Numbered from the stretch's first letter, positions 8,862 to 25,908 are shown. The stretch is 64,000 nt of DNA from RPQJ01 sp963726665 (GCA_963726665.1 CAVSDW010000019.1:62001-126000); one strand, 5' to 3'. Notes: a model not told the origin generated them from the letters alone. A program made the numbers and translations.

Positions 8862-11111
8862 CTATAGCGGGTGGCCCGCCGGGCTGTCAGGGGTCCGGCA
8901 GGCCCCGTCACCGCGTTCCACGGCGCCGCGCAGGGCCCGGGACGCCCGGGCATCCTGCACATCGTCGAGGACCTGGCGCACGCTCGCGCTGGAGAAAATG
9001 TCCTCGAGCCCGCAGCTCATCTTGCGTTGCCAGTTCAGGTGCTCATCGCTGGTGCCCGGCACGTTCACCGGATCGGTCATGTCGACCAGGTCCTCGATCT
9101 GCAGCGCGACCAGCGCGGACGCGCTGCGCGCCAGATACACGTGGATCGCTCGCGACAGCGCGTCGCCCCGGAGGGCGTCCGTTCCGGCAGGCGCGAGTCC
9201 CTCCGACGCGAGCGCGGCAAGCAAAGACCCTCGGTCGCGCGTGCGCTCGTCTGCGACCTGCAACTGCACCTGCTCGCCCGGATAGAGCCCGAGCCGCTCC
9301 CGGAGCTCGATGTCGTTGCCCGACCAGTACCCGGCGAGCGTCGGCAGGTCGTGCGTGGTGATGGTCGCGATCGCGCGCCGCGGGTACTCGCCGGGCCTGC
9401 GGAAACTGCCGTCGCCGTGCTTCTCGAACAGCAGCACCCGATAGGAGTACACGAGGCGCTCGCCCATCGCGACCGACATCTCGCGGGGAACGGTGCCGAG
9501 GTCCTCGCCGACGACGAGGCAAGAGTGGCGCTCGCTCTCGAGCACCAGCACGGACATGAGGTCGTCGAGCGGATAGTGCACATATCCACCGTCGTTGGCG
9601 CCGAGGCCGACGGGCACCCACCACTGCCGGTAGAGCGCCATGATGTGGTCGAGCCTGAGCGCGCCGAATTGACGCATGTTCGCGGCGATGAGTTCGCGGA
9701 ACGGCAGGTATCCCTCGGCCTTGAGCACGTTCGGATCCTGTGGCGGGATTCCCCAGTCCTGTCCCTTGAGCGCCAGCGCATCGGGCGGCGCGCCGACGCC
9801 GGCGCTCCTGCGGTAAAGCGCCTGGTCGGACCAGGTCTCGGACCCGCTCGGGTTCACGCCGACGGCGTAGTCGCCGTAAAGGCCGATCTCCATCCCGAAC
9901 TCGCGTGCGAGGCGCTGGACCGCACCGAGCTGCTCCTCGGCCTGCCACTGCATCCACGCGTGGAACGCCACCTCGTCCGCGTGAGCGGCCTCGAATTCGC
10001 GCACGCCATCGTGAGACGGATCGCTGAGCTCGGCGGGCCACACGGGCCAGCCCCAGTACCGATGTGAGTCCTTCGCACGCAGGTACCCGTCGATCGCGTC
10101 GTGCAGCGCGTGCAGGCGCAACGGCTCGCCGCGGTCCGCCACGTAGGCGCGGAACTGCTGCGCGCGAAACGATCCCCGCGCAAGGTGCTCGCGTGCGAAG
10201 TGACGGAAGAGCGCCTGCAGCAACGGCAGCTTTGCCGCCGCGACGCCGGGATAGTCCACGTTGGCCGTCGCGCGCAGGCGCTCGAGCTCGGCCTGGAATC
10301 CCGGCTCCGCCACCCTGCTCCGTGCTTCCGCGCACTCCGCAAACTCCGGGACACGCTCCACGGCGATGTAGAGCACGTTGAGGAAGTGCCGCGACGACGG
10401 GCTGTAGGGACTGAAGTGCCATGGATTGGCCGGAAACAGCGCGTGCAGCGGGTTCAAGCCGATGAACGAGGCGCCCGCGGGCGCGATCCAGCGCACGGAC
10501 TGCTCGAGGTCGGCGAAGTCACCGAGGCCCCAGTTCTGCAGCGAGCGCAGCGTGTAGAGCTGCACGGACACGCCCCAGAGGCGGCGACCGTCGCTGAGCG
10601 CCTTCGGCTCGAAACACGCTCGAGGAGCAGCGATCAGCGAACACTGCGCGCTGACGTCGGCCCCCAGCACCACGCGCAGCACGTGGTAGCCGTGCGGCAG
10701 GTCCGAGGGCAGCACGAGCGAGCGTCGCGTGTGCGAGCGGCCATCGAGATCGCCTCGTTCGAGTTCCGCGAGGTCGCCGCAGAACACGCGGCCCGCGATC
10801 TCGCCGCCCTCCTCGAGGGCGATGACCCAATCGAGCGCGCGTCCCAGGTATTCGTCGGCCACGGATACGTCGACCGAAGAACTCCCCGGATGGACGACGG
10901 CAACCGGTGGGAGCAGCGAGCGCCAGCGCGAGCATTCGCGCTCCTGTCGAGCCTGCTCGATTCCAACGGCGTCCTCGGTGGGATACCCCATCGCCGCCAG
11001 GATGGACTTGCGTGCAGCCGCTCCAATGGGCGTGGGATCGCCGCGATAATTCTCGTACGCGTCTCCGATTCCGCAGAGTCGTGCAAGCCGGTCGATCGGC
11101 GAATCGGACAT
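8862..11111 (-). CDS. malQ: 4-alpha-glucanotransferase (amylomaltase)
   Basis: 749 residues from ATG at 11111. A GH77 enzyme that transfers glucan chains between maltodextrins. The catalytic residues are in recognisable places: nucleophile Asp in GALRLDHIMALYRQWW, acid/base Glu in GEDLGTVP and the stabilising Asp in TTHDLPTLAG. It has the extra N-terminal domain of the long proteobacterial MalQ type. It is the last gene of the glgP-glgB-glgX-malQ run and would recycle the short chains left by phosphorylase and debranching enzyme. Confidence 0.93.
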   Translation of the reverse strand: MSDSPIDRLARLCGIGDAYENYRGDPTPIGAAARKSILAAMGYPTEDAVGIEQARQERECSRWRSLLPPVAVVHPGSSSVDVSVADEYLGRALDWVIALEEGGEIAGRVFCGDLAELERGDLDGRSHTRRSLVLPSDLPHGYHVLRVVLGADVSAQCSLIAAPRACFEPKALSDGRRLWGVSVQLYTLRSLQNWGLGDFADLEQSVRWIAPAGASFIGLNPLHALFPANPWHFSPYSPSSRHFLNVLYIAVERVPEFAECAEARSRVAEPGFQAELERLRATANVDYPGVAAAKLPLLQALFRHFAREHLARGSFRAQQFRAYVADRGEPLRLHALHDAIDGYLRAKDSHRYWGWPVWPAELSDPSHDGVREFEAAHADEVAFHAWMQWQAEEQLGAVQRLAREFGMEIGLYGDYAVGVNPSGSETWSDQALYRRSAGVGAPPDALALKGQDWGIPPQDPNVLKAEGYLPFRELIAANMRQFGALRLDHIMALYRQWWVPVGLGANDGGYVHYPLDDLMSVLVLESERHSCLVVGEDLGTVPREMSVAMGERLVYSYRVLLFEKHGDGSFRRPGEYPRRAIATITTHDLPTLAGYWSGNDIELRERLGLYPGEQVQLQVADERTRDRGSLLAALASEGLAPAGTDALRGDALSRAIHVYLARSASALVALQIEDLVDMTDPVNVPGTSDEHLNWQRKMSCGLEDIFSSASVRQVLDDVQDARASRALRGAVERGDGACRTPDSPAGHPL

Positions 11112-11181
11112 GTCAGGGGCCCGTCCGCAGGGTTCGCGGCGATGACCGGCCGCGCCAGAGGCCGCAGGGGACGTTTGCCAC

Positions 11182-13302
11182 CTACGTCGCCTTCGACTCG
11201 AGCAGCACGGTGGAATGCGGCTCCACGCGCAATGACTGTCCACGCTCGAATTCCGACCCGGCCGCGCGGAGTCCGCCGCCGGTGTCGAACACGAGCCGCC
11301 AGTTCGCGCCATCCGGTGGCGACGGCAGCACCAGGTCGGCCGGCACGTCGTCGGCGTTGAAGACGACGAGCAGGTCACCGCGGTCCACGGCGCCCGACGG
11401 CACGCCGTTCATGTGGACCGCAATCGCGCGCAGCGCGGGATCCTGCCAGTCTGCATCGGTGAGCTCGCGGCCAGACGCGTTCAGCCAGGTAACGTCCTTC
11501 GCGTGCGCGCTGCGACGCGAGCCTTTCAGGAACGTGTCGCGACGCAGCCAGAGCCTCGAGCGCCTGAGATCGGCCAGCATCCGCACGAAACGCAGGCGAT
11601 CCGCGTTCTTCCCGGGCAGGCTCCAGTCGAGCCAGGAGATCTCGTTGTCCTGGCAGTACGCGTTGTTGTTTCCGCCCTGCGTGTGACCGAACTCGTCGCC
11701 CGCGAGCAGCATCGGCACGCCCTGCGACAGGAACAGCGTTGCGAGCAGGTTGGCAGCCTGGCGCGAGCGCAGTTCCCGCACGGCGGGATCGTCGGTCGGG
11801 CCTTCCACGCCGCAGTTCCAGCTCAGGTTGTGGGCGTGTCCGTCAGCGCCGTTCTCGAGATTGGCCTCGTTGTGCCTGGCGTTGTAGGAAACGGAATCCT
11901 CCAGCGTGAAGCCGTCGTGCGCGGCGATGAAGTTCACGCTGGCCGTGGGCTTGCGCCCGTGCTGGCGGAACAGGTCGCTCGAACCCGCGAATCGCTCCGC
12001 GAACGCACCGACCAGCCCGCGGTCGCCGCGCCAGAACGCGCGCATCGTGTCCCGGTAGCGGTCGTTCCACTCCGACCATCCGGCCGGAAAGTGGCCGAGC
12101 TGGTAGCCGCCGGGACCGACGTCCCAGGGCTCGGCGATGAGCTTCACGTAGGCAAGCGTGGGATCCGAGCGCAGGGCCGCGAAGAACGGAGCGGTGACGC
12201 TGTACCCGCCGCTGTCGCGGCCAACCACCGGCGCGAGGTCGAAGCGGAAACCGTCCACGCGCATTTCGGTCACCCAGTAGCGCAGGCAATCGAGCACCAG
12301 CGCGCGCACCTCCGGGTTGTCGAACTTGATCGTGTTGCCGCAGCCCGTGAAATTCTTGTAACTGGCCTGGTCGTGCGGGAAGAGTCTGTAGTACACGGCG
12401 TTGTCGAAGCCGCGCAGGCAGAGCGTCGGGCCCGCCTCGTTGCCTTCAGCAGTGTGATTGAACACCACGTCGAGCACGACCTCGAGGCCCGCGCCGTGCA
12501 GCGCGCGCACCATGGTCTTGAACTCCGCGACAGGATCCTCGATCGCGTAGCGCGCATCGGGCGCGTACCAGGCGAGCGGGTTGTAGCCCCAGTAGTTCGA
12601 GAGTCCCCGATCGACGAGGAACTTCTCCGATGCGAAGGCCTGGCATGGCATGAGCTCGACGGTCGTGACGCCGAGGCGCTTCAGGTAGTCGAGCACGGCG
12701 GGCTCGGCGAGCCCGAGGTATTTTCCCCGCAGGCGGGCGGGAACCGCGGGATTGCGTTGCGTGAATCCCTTCACGTGCAGCTCATAGATGATCGTGTCGC
12801 GCCACGGGACGTTCGGCGAGCGCACGCCGCCCCAGTCGAACGCCGGATCGACGACGCGGCACTTCGGGACGTGTTCCGCGCTGTCCTGCGGATCGGGGAG
12901 CGCGTCGTTGCCGGACTCTGCGCCGTTCAGCGACGGGTGCCAGTTGAGTTCGCCTGCAAGCGCGGCCGCACAGGGGTCGACCAGCAGCTTCGCCGGGTTG
13001 AAGCGATGCCCGTCCGAGGGCCGATAGGGTCCGTGGACGCGGTATCCGTACAGCGTGCCCGGGCCACCGTGGCGCGCCGGCAGGAATCCGTGCCAGACGT
13101 CGCCGCTGCGGGATGGCATCGGGAGTCGCGCCGTCTCGTTCCGGCCACTGGCGTCGAACAGGCAGAGCTCCACGCGCGTCGCGCCGGACGAGGGCACGGC
13201 GAAATTGATGCCGCGCCCGGTCCAGCTGGCCCCGAGCGGCTGTGCGGAGCCGGCCTCGAGGACCGGAGAATCAGCGGCCGCGACCGGCAGCGTGTCAGGC
13301 AT
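11182..13302 (-). CDS. glgX: Glycogen debranching enzyme
   Basis: 706 residues. An N-terminal CBM48 domain (GINFAVPSSGATRVELCLFD) precedes a GH13 subfamily 11 barrel. Catalytic residues: Asp nucleophile in DGFRFDLAPVVGR, Glu acid/base in LIAEPWDVGPGGYQLG and Asp in FIAAHDGFTLEDSVSY. It hydrolyses alpha-1,6 branches of phosphorylase-trimmed glycogen. It lies 50 bases downstream of glgB and 70 bases upstream of malQ, with the same strand and direction. Confidence 0.95.
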   Translation of the reverse strand: MPDTLPVAAADSPVLEAGSAQPLGASWTGRGINFAVPSSGATRVELCLFDASGRNETARLPMPSRSGDVWHGFLPARHGGPGTLYGYRVHGPYRPSDGHRFNPAKLLVDPCAAALAGELNWHPSLNGAESGNDALPDPQDSAEHVPKCRVVDPAFDWGGVRSPNVPWRDTIIYELHVKGFTQRNPAVPARLRGKYLGLAEPAVLDYLKRLGVTTVELMPCQAFASEKFLVDRGLSNYWGYNPLAWYAPDARYAIEDPVAEFKTMVRALHGAGLEVVLDVVFNHTAEGNEAGPTLCLRGFDNAVYYRLFPHDQASYKNFTGCGNTIKFDNPEVRALVLDCLRYWVTEMRVDGFRFDLAPVVGRDSGGYSVTAPFFAALRSDPTLAYVKLIAEPWDVGPGGYQLGHFPAGWSEWNDRYRDTMRAFWRGDRGLVGAFAERFAGSSDLFRQHGRKPTASVNFIAAHDGFTLEDSVSYNARHNEANLENGADGHAHNLSWNCGVEGPTDDPAVRELRSRQAANLLATLFLSQGVPMLLAGDEFGHTQGGNNNAYCQDNEISWLDWSLPGKNADRLRFVRMLADLRRSRLWLRRDTFLKGSRRSAHAKDVTWLNASGRELTDADWQDPALRAIAVHMNGVPSGAVDRGDLLVVFNADDVPADLVLPSPPDGANWRLVFDTGGGLRAAGSEFERGQSLRVEPHSTVLLESKAT

Positions 13303-13352
13303 CAGGTGAAGCCTCGCCAGTGCATTGCATTGCGCATCTGCAACGTGAGGCC

Positions 13353-15575
<2,223 letters not shown>

Positions 15576-15593
15576 GAGCCCAGTCTAGCGAAA

Positions 15594-18062
<2,469 letters not shown>

Positions 18063-18104
18063 GGTCGCGTCAATGCCGTGCGTCCGATGACCGGGACGAC
18101 CAGG

Positions 18105-18701
18105 TCAGGGCGCCGTGAGCGTCCGCTCGGACACGATGCGCCACGACTGGCCGTCGCGCACCAGCGTGAGCTCGCGGTGGACTTTCTGGTCGCCGAACAC
18201 CTGCACGAAGGTCACGACGCGGCGATTATCGCCGTCCTTGGACACGACGAGGTCCTGGAGCACGGGCGACGGAGCGCTGCCGGTCGCAACCTGTTCCTCG
18301 CGCTCGGACAGGAACGCCGCCGAACCGCCCTGGCTGGGTGCCTGGAACGACGGCGCGTACGCCTGCATGACCACGTCGGGTTTGCGTTCGGCCCAGGCGG
18401 CACCCCAGGCGCGCACCGCTGCCTCGGCTGAGCCCGGTGTCGCGGGCGGACGGGCGAAGTACTGCGGCGGGTAGTCGAGGCAGCGCGGCTGCGGGTCGAG
18501 CTTGACCGGATCCGGCGCCGGGGGCGGGATCACGATCGGCGCGATCCGCTCGCTGCCGACCACGCTCGGCGGCAGGTTGAGCCTCGGACGCTCCTGCGCC
18601 TTGAGGTAAGCGTCGTTCCCGCCGCACGAGTTCGTGGTCCCGCAGCCCGCAAGTGCGAGCAGCGAGATCGCGGACAGCAGCCGCAGCGGGGTCGGACGCA
18701 T
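18105..18701 (-). CDS. Hypothetical lipoprotein with NTF2-like C-terminal domain
   Basis: 198 residues. Signal peptide with a clean lipobox (LLALAGC, Cys about residue 20), so it should be lipid-anchored. A Pro-rich linker (IAPIVIPPPAPDPVKLDP) leads to a domain of about 110 residues beginning AEAAVRAWGAAWAERK and ending RDGQSWRIVSERTL. That pattern resembles the NTF2/SnoaL-like domains found at the ends of some periplasmic peptidoglycan enzymes. No catalytic motif is visible. It is 42 bases upstream of glgP but looks functionally unrelated. Confidence 0.7.
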   Translation of the reverse strand: MRPTPLRLLSAISLLALAGCGTTNSCGGNDAYLKAQERPRLNLPPSVVGSERIAPIVIPPPAPDPVKLDPQPRCLDYPPQYFARPPATPGSAEAAVRAWGAAWAERKPDVVMQAYAPSFQAPSQGGSAAFLSEREEQVATGSAPSPVLQDLVVSKDGDNRRVVTFVQVFGDQKVHRELTLVRDGQSWRIVSERTLTAP

Positions 18702-18788
18702 CAGTACTACCGGGGGCCATTCAGGAGGCGCGCATTGTACAGCCCCCGGCCTCCGGTTGCGGAACCCCGCTGCCCGGCAGTCCGGTCC

Positions 18789-19820
18789 CTACTCCAGCAG
18801 GTCGCCCGGCGTCGGCGGCAGCCGCGGCATGGTCTCCTTCGGAAACTCTCCCGTCAGGCTGGCCAGGAACGCGGCTATGTCTGCCACCTGCGCATCCTGC
18901 AGGTCTTCCCCGAGCTGCACCTTGGCCATCAACCGGACCATCTCCGGGATGGTCTTGACGCTGCCGTTGTGCAGGTAAGGAGCCGTGTAGGGCAGGTTTC
19001 GGAGCTGCGGCACCCGCCACATGTGCTCGTCGGCCGGGTCCTTGGTGAAGTTGAACCGGCCCTTGTCGGCCAGCAGGTCGTATTTCGCGACGTACGGGTT
19101 GTCGGTCAGCGTCGGGAACTTCTGCAGGAACGGCGTGCCCATCGGCAGCGGCGGCCCGCCAAATACGACCCCGGAATGGCAGGCCTTGCAGCCGGCCTTG
19201 CCGAACGCCGCCATTCCGCGCTGCTGCTCGGCGGTGAGCGCCGACGTGTCGCCCGCGACGAAGCGGTCGTACGGGCTGCCCGGGGTGATCTGGGTCCGCT
19301 CGTACGCCGCGATCGCCATGGCGGCGTTGTCGATGGTGACCATGTCGCCCGCACCGAATGCGGCATTGAAATAGGGGGCGTAGCCCGGGATGGCCCGTAT
19401 GCGGCCGACCGCGGAACCCAGGTCTTTCATGCCCATCTCGACGGGATTCACGATCGGGCCCTTGGCCTGTGCCTCGAGCGTGGGGGCACGGCCATCCCAG
19501 AACTGCGAGGTGAGGAACGCGGCGTTGAAGACCGTGGGCGCATTGCGGCCGCCTTTCATGCCGTGCACGCCGATGCTGGTCGGCCGGTGGTCGTCGCCGC
19601 CTTCCATCAGGTTGTGGCAGGTGGCGCAGGAAACCGTCCCGGTCTCGGAGAAGCGCGGGTCGTGGTAGAGCATCTTGCCGAGTTCCACGCGCGCCGCCGA
19701 CGTCGGGTTGTCCGCGGGCGCAGGCGCCACCGTCGGCAAGGCCTCCCAGGACTGTGCGACCGACGGGCCGCTGGCGAGGACGGCGGCAACGCCGCCGAGC
19801 AGCAGGGATCGAAGTTTCAT
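18789..19820 (-). CDS. Di-haem cytochrome-c peroxidase (CcpA/MauG family)
   Basis: 343 residues with a signal peptide (LLLGGVAAVLASGPSVAQ). Two c-type haem sites are visible: CATCH near residue 65 and CKACH near residue 212. The family motifs ELGKMLYHDPRFSETGTVSCATCHN and FWDGRAPTLEAQAKGPI are seen across their usual spacing, as is LPYTAPYLHNGSVKTI before the C-terminus. It reduces hydrogen peroxide in the periplasm with electrons from cytochrome c, or acts as a MauG-like oxidase. The gene is monocistronic or loosely linked with its minus-strand neighbours. Confidence 0.92.
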   Translation of the reverse strand: MKLRSLLLGGVAAVLASGPSVAQSWEALPTVAPAPADNPTSAARVELGKMLYHDPRFSETGTVSCATCHNLMEGGDDHRPTSIGVHGMKGGRNAPTVFNAAFLTSQFWDGRAPTLEAQAKGPIVNPVEMGMKDLGSAVGRIRAIPGYAPYFNAAFGAGDMVTIDNAAMAIAAYERTQITPGSPYDRFVAGDTSALTAEQQRGMAAFGKAGCKACHSGVVFGGPPLPMGTPFLQKFPTLTDNPYVAKYDLLADKGRFNFTKDPADEHMWRVPQLRNLPYTAPYLHNGSVKTIPEMVRLMAKVQLGEDLQDAQVADIAAFLASLTGEFPKETMPRLPPTPGDLLE

Positions 19821-19913
19821 GGACAGCCCTCCGTGGAATGCTGTCCTACCTGTATCCCCCTCCTGGTGCAGCGCAACAATTGCGCAATGCCGAGGTCAAG
19901 CCGTGGGCAATGC

Positions 19914-20531
19914 CTAGCGGCGCGACCGCAGGACCTCGACCTGGTCGAGCTCCCACAGGTGCACGGGTGCGCCCCGGCGGACGAACATCCCCGACCCTGC
20001 GTTGATGAACGCGGGCGCGAGCCGCTTCCGGTACCAGATGCCCGGCCTCAGGTGGACGTTGCGATCCGTGGTCTTCTGGTCGCAGTAATGCTCCCAGTCC
20101 TCGGTGGTCAGGACGCCGAAGTGCAGCACCCCGGCGCAGAGCCGCCCGAGATTGCGGATCGCCGCGGCGGCCTCGCGCGAGGTGAGGTACTGGAGGACGT
20201 CGTAGCAGATCACCAGGTCGAACCTGCGTCCCGGGTCGAAGGTCGCGGCCGAGCCCTGCTCCCAGCCGTGGCGCCCGCAGAGGTAGGCGCTTGCCTCCAG
20301 CCCCACGTATCGCGCCCGGGGAAACCGCAGGAGCAGCTGCTCGCGCATGAGCCCGAGCCCACAGCCGACGTCCAGGATCGAGCGCACCTTGAGCTCGCCG
20401 TGACGCACGAAGGCCGCGACCAGCTCGGCCCGGCGCGCCATTTCCGCTCTCGTCACCACCCGGGTGCGTGGGTTGTCGTAGTGGCGCCGGTAGAACTCGG
20501 GGCCGAAGCGTTCGTTCGATGAGGTCTTCAC
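19914..20531 (-). CDS. Class I SAM-dependent methyltransferase
   Basis: 205 residues. Motif I of the Rossmann fold is clear (SILDVGCGLGLMREQLL, residues about 51-67), followed by an acidic second strand (YVGLEASAYLC) and the fourth strand FDLVICYDVLQYL. The substrate is unknown. It is divergent from lon across a 281-base region that is AT-richer than its surroundings around 20577-20605. Confidence 0.85.
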   Translation of the reverse strand: MKTSSNERFGPEFYRRHYDNPRTRVVTRAEMARRAELVAAFVRHGELKVRSILDVGCGLGLMREQLLLRFPRARYVGLEASAYLCGRHGWEQGSAATFDPGRRFDLVICYDVLQYLTSREAAAAIRNLGRLCAGVLHFGVLTTEDWEHYCDQKTTDRNVHLRPGIWYRKRLAPAFINAGSGMFVRRGAPVHLWELDQVEVLRSRR

Positions 20532-20812
20532 CCGGAAAGCTTATCTGAAGGGATCCGTTTCATCGAATGGCTCGTGTTGCCTGTTTGTTAATTATATGTG
20601 ACTAATGACGGTGGCGCCAGAAAGAGAGCCGGGACCCACGGCCTCCCTTGCGCAGCCGTGCGACCGTGGGCCGGTTCACCGCCCGTTCCATCCGGACGAG
20701 CATGTCGGGTTTCGCGAGTTCGGGTGGAACGGACGATGGACCGGCATTGAGTCCTGCACCCCGCGCCCCAACCTCAGGTCCATTGGCGGCATAACACAGG
20801 GCGAGAGGCACT

Positions 20813-23191
<2,379 letters not shown>

Positions 23192-23195
23192 CCCG

Positions 23196-24986
23196 CTAGG
23201 CGGCGGGCGCGGACCCGCTGATGCCTGCTGCCGCGAGGCGCTTCTCGGCCTCGGCCATCATGGTCTTGAATCTCGGGTCTTCGCGCAGAGGGTCGAGGTC
23301 CGGATCGACCTTGGCATGGTGCAGGAAGCCGCCGGCGATGTTCTCGAGGACGGGCCCGAGCATGTCGAGCGCGGCATCGGTTTCATGCAGATGGACGCTG
23401 AGCGCACAGGCGAAGTTGTAGCGCATGTTCAGGTTGTCGGGATCGATCAGCAGGGCGCGGGCCATGCGCTGCTTGGCACGATCGGTTTCCCCCATCGCCG
23501 TGAGCGCATAGGCACTGTAACCGGTGACCGCCCCGTTGTTCGCGTCATGCGCCAGCACACCCTCGGCACGCGTGAGCGCGAGTTGCGCGGCGCGCCGGGT
23601 ACCCTGCACGTCGCCGATGGCCGTGTAGCAGGTGAGCAGCATGCAGGCCGAGTTCACGTCCGTCTCGACGAGCGTCACGGCCTTCTCGAAATAGCGAATG
23701 GCGTCCTCCATGTGCTGCCGCCTGAAGCTGAAATAGGCGGCGGAGCGGTTGACCTCGTAGGACTCGGGGTCGAGACGCAGGCCGATCGCAATTTCCGCGG
23801 CGCCTTCGTCGTATCGTCCGCTTTCGGCCAGGATGGCGGCCTTGATGGCGTGGGCCTCGGCCAGGTTGGCGTCGAGCGCGAGGGCGCGCTCTGCGGCCGC
23901 CAATCCGTCATCGGCCTTTCCACCGCGCAGGTGACGGAACTGCGCCTGTCCTAGAGCCATGAGCGCCCAGGCGCGCGCATAGTTCGCATCGATCTCCGTG
24001 GCCCGGGAGCAGAGGCGGATGATCGCGGATGCCGAGCGATCGTCGGCGGTATTCCCGGTGATGTAGGTCTGGCGCGCCATCAGGTAGAGGTTGTAAGCCT
24101 CGACGTTGTCGGTGCCGCGCTGCTCGATCGCCTTCTTTTCCTCGGGCAGGAGCTTCAGCTTCAGCGCCTTGACGATGGCCTGCGAGATCTCGTCCTGCAG
24201 GCTGAAGATGTCGTTCAGGTCGCGGTCGTAGCGCTCGGCCCAGATGCTGTCGTTGCTCGACCCGTCGACGAGCTGCGCGGTGATCCGCACGCGCCCGCCC
24301 GCCCTGCGCACGCTGCCCTCGAGTACGTGACTGACCTTGAGTTCACGGGCGACTTTCGGCACGTCGACCTTCATGCCCTTGTACAGGAAGGCGCTGTTGC
24401 GGGAAGCGACCGCGAGTGCCGAGACCTTGCTCAGGTCGGTGATGATGTCCTCGCTGATGCCGTCGCTGAAGTAATCCTGCTCCGGGTCGCCGCTCATGTT
24501 GGCGAAGGGCAGCACGCAGATCGCCAATCGAGGCGTGGCGTCGGCGGTGGGTGCGGGGGGACTCGCAACCGCGGTTCCGGGCTGCGCGGCTCCCTGGCGG
24601 GCGATCATCGCCGTGAGCGCACGCAGCAGTGCCTGGAATGGGGGACTGGCCGGGTCTTCCCCCCAGCCGTCGAGATCGGTCGTGTGGATCGCCCGCACGT
24701 CCATGGGCAGGCTCGCGCCCTCGAAGCGCACCGGGACCAGCGTGCCCCGGTCGGCCGCTTCACGCGCCTCGCCGCGAACCCAGCGCGATGCCGCCGAGGC
24801 CGGGGTCCAGACCACCAGCACGGCCTTGGCGCCCTTGAGCGCCGCCTCGATCTGGTCGTCGAACTGCTGCCCGGCGTCGATCTCCGGGTCCCACCAGACC
24901 GACCAGCCCTTCGCCTCGATGGCTGCAACCAGCGGCGCCACTCGCGCCTTGTCGCTGCGGGCATATGAAACAAAGACGTCGGCCAT
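23196..24986 (-). CDS. TIR - TolB/FlgO-like - TPR protein (paralogue A)
   Basis: 596 residues, cytoplasmic by sequence. Residues 1-125 form a TIR domain: VFVSYARSDKARV, WSVWWDPEIDAGQQF, AVLVVWTPASAASRWVRGE; Glu73 (Trp+4) fits the catalytic glutamate of NAD-cleaving TIRs. After a Pro/Ala linker, residues 155-290 match the TolB-N/FlgO-like domain usually seen behind class III cyclases (CVLPFANMSGDPEQ, YFSDGISEDIITDL, VLEGSVRRAGGRVRITAQL). Residues 295-590 are TPR-like helices. Two close paralogues lie at 38568-42170. The gene converges with lon, leaving 4 bases between the stops. Its biochemical role is unknown; signalling or anti-phage defence are both possible. Confidence 0.85.
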   Translation of the reverse strand: MADVFVSYARSDKARVAPLVAAIEAKGWSVWWDPEIDAGQQFDDQIEAALKGAKAVLVVWTPASAASRWVRGEAREAADRGTLVPVRFEGASLPMDVRAIHTTDLDGWGEDPASPPFQALLRALTAMIARQGAAQPGTAVASPPAPTADATPRLAICVLPFANMSGDPEQDYFSDGISEDIITDLSKVSALAVASRNSAFLYKGMKVDVPKVARELKVSHVLEGSVRRAGGRVRITAQLVDGSSNDSIWAERYDRDLNDIFSLQDEISQAIVKALKLKLLPEEKKAIEQRGTDNVEAYNLYLMARQTYITGNTADDRSASAIIRLCSRATEIDANYARAWALMALGQAQFRHLRGGKADDGLAAAERALALDANLAEAHAIKAAILAESGRYDEGAAEIAIGLRLDPESYEVNRSAAYFSFRRQHMEDAIRYFEKAVTLVETDVNSACMLLTCYTAIGDVQGTRRAAQLALTRAEGVLAHDANNGAVTGYSAYALTAMGETDRAKQRMARALLIDPDNLNMRYNFACALSVHLHETDAALDMLGPVLENIAGGFLHHAKVDPDLDPLREDPRFKTMMAEAEKRLAAAGISGSAPAA

Positions 24987-25000
24987 TCAGTGAAACCTCA
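24987..25000 (-). promoter_or_regulatory. Leader shared with paralogue B (TGAGGTTTCAC)
   Basis: Directly before the start codon of paralogue A the minus strand reads TGAGGTTTCACTGA. The same TGAGGTTTCAC stands before paralogue B at 38553-38563. The GAGG probably serves as the ribosome-binding site and the block may be conserved simply by gene duplication. Paralogue C lacks it. Confidence 0.4.
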
Positions 25001-25093
25001 TCCCGGAGCACGGCGGTAACCGGCCGGCTGGGCGGCTAGCTTACCCCGGACGCGGGCGCGGGACGCCCCTGCATATGGCTCGCACGGTCGTGT

Positions 25094-25908
25094 TCACCCC
25101 TTCTTCAGCCTGGCCCTCAGGCCGGCTTTCACCCTCGCCCCCTTCGCCTCGAGCGCGGGCCGCAGCATTTCCTGCAGCCACGGAAACGACCGCGCGACCT
25201 TCGCGAGCAGCAGTGTCGAGCGCGGCATGGCGCGCTCGCGCCTGCGGTCGATCGCGCAGGCGACGATCGCCTCGGCGACCTGCTCGGCCGTGAGGATCGG
25301 CTGCGAGAACACGAGGTCCGGCACGTGGTCGATATCGTCGAGCACGAACGGAGTCGCGATCGGCCCCGGTGACACTGCGCACAGCGACACGCCCGTCTCC
25401 CGCAGTTCCTCTCGCACCGCGAAGGTGAACCCGCGCAGCCCCCACTTCGACGCGCTGTAGGGCGCCTCGTGCGGCAATGGCACGTGACCGGCGATGGATG
25501 CGACGTTGACCACCACGCCTCGCGTCTTCCGCAGATGCGGCAGCGCGAAACGCGTGAGCAGCATCGGCCCCTTGAGGTTGGTGTCGATCACGGTGGCGAT
25601 CGCCTCCGGATCGAGTGAGTCGAACTCGCCCCGGGCGTTGGCCGCCGCGTTGTTCACCAGCACGTCGATGCGGCCGTAGACCGCGATCGTTCGCTCGACG
25701 AGCACCGCGAGGTCAGTCGCGCGGCTCACGTCGGTCGGCACCGCGAGCCCCTTCAACTGCAGCGGCGAGTTCTTCGAGCTTCTGCCGCCGATCTGGCGGC
25801 CAGCACGACGGTCGCGCCCTCCCGGGCGAATGCGCGCGCAGAGGCTTCGCCGACGCCCGAAGAGGCCCCGGTGATGACGACGATCTTTCCCGCCAGGGAG
25901 CGAGTCAT
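25094..25908 (-). pseudogene. Short-chain dehydrogenase/reductase, frame-broken
   Basis: From ATG at 25908 the frame reads a classical SDR start: LAGKIVVITGASSGVGEASA (the TGxxxGxG cofactor site), then ATVVLAARSA. Near 25786 it must shift to reach QKLEELAAAVEG, and near 25750 it must shift again to reach GLAVPTDVSRATDLAVLVERT. Several residues normally found between these last blocks are absent. After this the gene is intact to 25094: VDVLVNNAAANARGEF is represented by IDVLVNNAAANARG, the active site by VASIAGHVPLPHEAPYSASKW, then AVSPGPIATPFV. Either the assembly has indels here or this is a recent pseudogene. Confidence 0.7.

Noticed and set aside
20532..20812. Heat-shock promoter and a small gene at 20605-20829 upstream of lon
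   Set aside because: No pair of boxes at correct spacing could be defended, and the short frame has no ribosome-binding site or family pattern.
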